Below, piece after piece: positions 61,573 to 64,000 of a stretch of 64,000 nt of DNA. The notes below the pieces were generated by a model. That model made no database searches, had not been told where the DNA came from, and saw only the letters and a list, made by a program, of their open reading frames with translations. Each line of letters begins with the position of its first letter. The first letter of the stretch is position 1. The position numbers and the translations under genes are program-made. This DNA is from JBHJHP01 sp042219825. GTDB lineage: Bacteria > Bacteroidota > Bacteroidia > Bacteroidales > UBA5342. The stretch is from assembly GCF_042219825.1 (NCBI RefSeq), contig NZ_JBHJHQ010000004.1:310001-374000 (forward strand), given 5' to 3'.

Positions 61573-62418
61573 ATGGACAGAATACGGATTGTAATTTTAG
61601 GATTATTTATTTCAATAGCAACATTATCAGCCCAGTCATTTAACGTAATGACTTATAACATAAAATATGATAATCCGGGAGATTCTCTTAATAACTGGGA
61701 CCACCGTAAAGATATGGTTGTTGGTTTGATCCGGTTTCATAAAGCAGAGATTTTTGGAATTCAGGAAGGGCTGCATCATCAGGTTGAGTATATTGTTCAA
61801 CATTTGCCGGGTTTTCATTACGAGGGTGTAGGCAGGGATGATGGCAAGCAAAAAGGAGAGTACTCGGCTGTTTTTTATAATGCTGAACGGTTCAAACGTA
61901 TAAAAGGAACAACATTCTGGTTGTCTGAAACACCTGACAAACCAAGTATTGGCTGGGATGCAGCTTTGGAACGCATATGCTCATGTGTTTATCTCAGGGA
62001 TAAAAAATCCGGCGAAAAAATGTGGGTATTTAATGCTCATCTTGATCATATGGGACCGAAAGCCAGGCTGGAATCACTGAAGCTTATTCATCGCGAAATA
62101 GATGAAATGAATACAGAAAATGATCCGGTAATTCTGATGGGCGATTTTAATGCAACACCGGTTGATGCACCAATTGTATTCATCAGTCAACATTATACCG
62201 ATACCAAAATGTTGAGTAAAGAGTCGCCTTATGGACCTGATGCCACATTCAATGGATTCTTTTTTCATAAGATACCTAAGAATCGCATTGACTACATTTT
62301 TGTAAACAAAAAGGTTGGAGATGTGAACAGGTATGGTGTTTTAACTGATTCTAAGGATTGCCATTATCCTTCGGATCATTTTCCTGTTTTGGCAGAAATT
62401 GTACTGACGAAAAAATAA
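61573..62418 (+). CDS. Secreted endonuclease/exonuclease/phosphatase-fold hydrolase
   Basis: An exported EEP-superfamily hydrolase (about 281 aa). The ATG at 61573 gives a signal peptide (ending LSAQ); an upstream ATG at 61537 would add twelve poorly placed residues. Key motifs: NVMTYNIKYDNPGD, EIFGIQEGLHHQ (catalytic Glu), VFNAHLDHMG, MGDFNATP and YPSDHFPVLAEI (catalytic His pair). Members cleave phosphodiesters or phosphate monoesters; substrate could be nucleic acid, phospholipid or sugar phosphate. It converges on the GH51 gene. Confidence 0.85.
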   Translation: MDRIRIVILGLFISIATLSAQSFNVMTYNIKYDNPGDSLNNWDHRKDMVVGLIRFHKAEIFGIQEGLHHQVEYIVQHLPGFHYEGVGRDDGKQKGEYSAVFYNAERFKRIKGTTFWLSETPDKPSIGWDAALERICSCVYLRDKKSGEKMWVFNAHLDHMGPKARLESLKLIHREIDEMNTENDPVILMGDFNATPVDAPIVFISQHYTDTKMLSKESPYGPDATFNGFFFHKIPKNRIDYIFVNKKVGDVNRYGVLTDSKDCHYPSDHFPVLAEIVLTKK

Positions 62419-62420
62419 AA

Positions 62421-62452
62421 AACAGGACCAATTTTCAGTCCTGCTCCTTTAT
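62421..62452. terminator. Convergent terminator
   Basis: Stem caggac ... gtcctg (62423-62443) with an A-run before and T-rich stretch after it, between the EEP gene (ending 62418) and the GH51 gene on the minus strand (ending 62470). Confidence 0.7.
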
Positions 62453-62469
62453 TCTTTGGTTAGGTTTCC

Positions 62470-64000
62470 TTATTTTTTTATTTTAACCACAACAAGACTT
62501 TTGGCTCCAATGTCAAGTTTCATATCCTTCCCATTGGTCTTTATGATGGTTTCTTCGGGATAAATTTCCTTAGGATTATCCAAGGTATTCATATCATCAG
62601 GAGAAGAACCCGTTAATGAGATTACGGTTACTTTTTTACCGAATTTTTTTAAGCCTTCAAAATCAAACGAAAGACTTTTGTCCGTGTTTGTGGAATTAAC
62701 CAGTTTCAGGATGATTTCATTGGTAGAATTTTTAACAGATGCAGTTGCATATAAACCATCCTGTCCGGTTACATCTTTACCGTCCAGAAGAATTGGAACC
62801 ACATCATCACCTGTGTTTGTGGAGAACATTTTTTGTACATAATAGTTCGCTGATCCCATAGATCTGAGATTATCAAACCAGATCAGGTCCGGTGTCCATT
62901 GCCATCCATCAACGTGTGCAAACAAAGGTGCATAGGAAGTCATTATAACGAGATCAGCATTCCGTTCCATTCCTGTTATAAACGCAGCTTCGGAAAGGGC
63001 ACAGTCCCAGTTATTCTTGTTTTTAGGACTTGCTATCGCAACGCTTTGCGCTGCATATTCACCAGCGAAAACTTTCGGTCCGCTTCTGTCGTAGTTGTCA
63101 TATCGTGTTGCATTATCGAGGAACCACTGTGGAGGTCTGTAATAGTGCTCATCAACTATTTCGGCATGAAGTTTTTTAAGTTGTTCCCAGCCATAATCAA
63201 AATACTCGCCATCAGGGAATGGCCCGCTGCCTGAAACAACCACGATGTCAGGATATTTCTCTTTAATGGCTTTATCAAATATTTTGTAACGTTTAAAATA
63301 TTCGGGTCCCCATTGTTCGTTACCGATTCCTATATATTTCAGGTTGAATGGTTCCGGATGACCCATGTCGGCTCTTACCTTTCCCCATTCAGTTGAAGGA
63401 TCGCCATTGGCAAATTCAATTAAATCCAGAGCATCGTCCACATATGGATCAAGTTCTTCCATGGGAACAAGTTCACCTGTGTTGAACTGGCAGGCCATAC
63501 CGCAACTTAAAATTGGTAGGGGCTGAGCGCCAAGGTCTTCCGCCAGTTGGAAATATTCAAAAAATCCCAAACCAAAGCTCTGGTAGTAGTCTGGCGTGAG
63601 ACGATGTGCAAATTCCGTATTCCAACGGTTAACCAGGTTTTCACGCTCCTCTATTGGTCCCACAGTTTTTTTCCATTGGTACCTGCGGTCCAGCGTACGA
63701 CCCTCTACGATACACCCTCCGGGAAATCTGAGGAATCCGGGCTGCATATCTGCCAGCAGCTGAACAAGGTCCTTTCTGAGTCCTTTGGGTCTGCCTTTCC
63801 ATGTATCTTCAGGGAACATGGATATCATATCCATATCAATAATTCCTTTTTCAGCGAATGTAATTTGCAATTTTGCTTTCGGGCAGGTTTTATCTGCTCT
63901 AATGGACGTAGCATAATTTTCCCACTTGTTTCCATTAACGGCTACGGTATCTGAACCAATAATACTGCCATCCTGAGCTACGAGGCTGAAAATAACATGA
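62470..64000 (-). CDS. GH51-type alpha-L-arabinofuranosidase (5' end cut by window)
   Basis: A partial glycoside hydrolase. The frame remains open to base 64000, reading ADKTCPKAKLQITF and earlier residues in-frame, so the true start is outside the window. Core motifs are RFPGGCIVEG, the acid/base region LKYIGIGNEQWGPEYF and the nucleophile region KVFAGEYAAQS, followed by a C-terminal beta domain. GH51 enzymes remove arabinose side chains from arabinan, arabinoxylan or pectin. With PL1 and GH105 in this window, a pectin-related role is plausible. No sorting domain is visible at its C-terminus. Confidence 0.93.
   Translation of the reverse strand, partial: HVIFSLVAQDGSIIGSDTVAVNGNKWENYATSIRADKTCPKAKLQITFAEKGIIDMDMISMFPEDTWKGRPKGLRKDLVQLLADMQPGFLRFPGGCIVEGRTLDRRYQWKKTVGPIEERENLVNRWNTEFAHRLTPDYYQSFGLGFFEYFQLAEDLGAQPLPILSCGMACQFNTGELVPMEELDPYVDDALDLIEFANGDPSTEWGKVRADMGHPEPFNLKYIGIGNEQWGPEYFKRYKIFDKAIKEKYPDIVVVSGSGPFPDGEYFDYGWEQLKKLHAEIVDEHYYRPPQWFLDNATRYDNYDRSGPKVFAGEYAAQSVAIASPKNKNNWDCALSEAAFITGMERNADLVIMTSYAPLFAHVDGWQWTPDLIWFDNLRSMGSANYYVQKMFSTNTGDDVVPILLDGKDVTGQDGLYATASVKNSTNEIILKLVNSTNTDKSLSFDFEGLKKFGKKVTVISLTGSSPDDMNTLDNPKEIYPEETIIKTNGKDMKLDIGAKSLVVVKIKK

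Overview
The window looks like chromosome of a Bacteroidota bacterium, probably a free-living polysaccharide degrader of the Bacteroidales/Marinilabiliales type. The grounds are: a complete Bat (aerotolerance-type) operon; four secreted proteins ending in type IX secretion (T9SS)-like sorting or FlgD-like C-terminal domains; LytTR/LytS two-component pairs; S46 and M2-like peptidases; a Bacteroidota-style lexA-dinB-dnaE cassette; AT-rich DNA; and several TAnnTTTG (-7 type) promoter elements. No rRNA, tRNA, CRISPR array, transposase or phage genes were seen. Both ends are cut inside genes: moxR at the left and a GH51 arabinofuranosidase at the right.

Layout. 1-8.5 kb: moxR, DUF58, a membrane protein and batA-batE, all on +. 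8.5-13.7 kb: lpxB, dapB, two near-identical lepB genes and recX, also +. 14-18 kb: two T9SS-exported proteins, one a PL1 pectate lyase. 18.1-21.8 kb: an accessory stretch in which a winged-helix/nucleotidyltransferase pair, a GNAT acetyltransferase and a cupin protein are separated by four same-strand copies of a structured repeat of about 140-185 bp, each copy lying just downstream of a stop codon. 21.8-24.7 kb: a small secreted protein, then an ECF sigma factor, a probable membrane anti-sigma factor and a secreted two-domain protein. 25-32.8 kb: a tripartite RND efflux system followed by a LytTR regulator and its kinase. 32.9-35.1 kb: lineage-specific lipoproteins and a CarboxypepD-like protein. 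35.1-45.5 kb: thiol peroxidase, GH105 hydrolase, PQQ-like propeller protein, a kinase and M2-like peptidase divergent from a second LytTR regulator, a methyltransferase, small membrane proteins and Ndk. 45.7-55 kb: S46 dipeptidyl-peptidase, CPA2 antiporter, e(P4)-type acid phosphatase, ICMT-like methyltransferase and a 1281-residue CotH-kinase protein. 55-61.4 kb: a damage-response cassette (LexA-like S24 protein, four-helix-bundle protein, Y-family polymerase, short DnaE). 61.5-64 kb: an EEP-fold hydrolase and the GH51 enzyme.

The most unusual content is not protein coding. (1) In the lexA-dinB-dnaE cassette the gaps are filled with degenerate tandem words (AGTGAGCTAG / AGTTGAA / AGTGACTAA). 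They run forward after stop codons and as reverse complements up to the next start codon, so they form long inverted repeats. One set encloses a gene of the 23S rRNA intervening-sequence (IVP/S23) four-helix family, which matches the architecture of rRNA intervening sequences but sits inside a protein operon. (2) The batB-dapB region uses the same layout with another vocabulary, exact heptamers (NNNAAGA forward, TCTTNNN reverse), again placed stop-to-start and in two cases one base from the ATG. Both families have entered coding 3' ends (BatB and LexA). (3) The 18-22 kb repeat family shows compensatory changes in its hairpins, which suggests REP-like elements or a conserved RNA structure.

Functional links: PL1, GH105 and GH51 together suggest pectin/arabinan use, although no SusC/D pair is present. 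Bat proteins, LpxB and LepB point to envelope functions. The polymerase cassette looks like an SOS-controlled translesion module with a palindromic operator over the lexA start.
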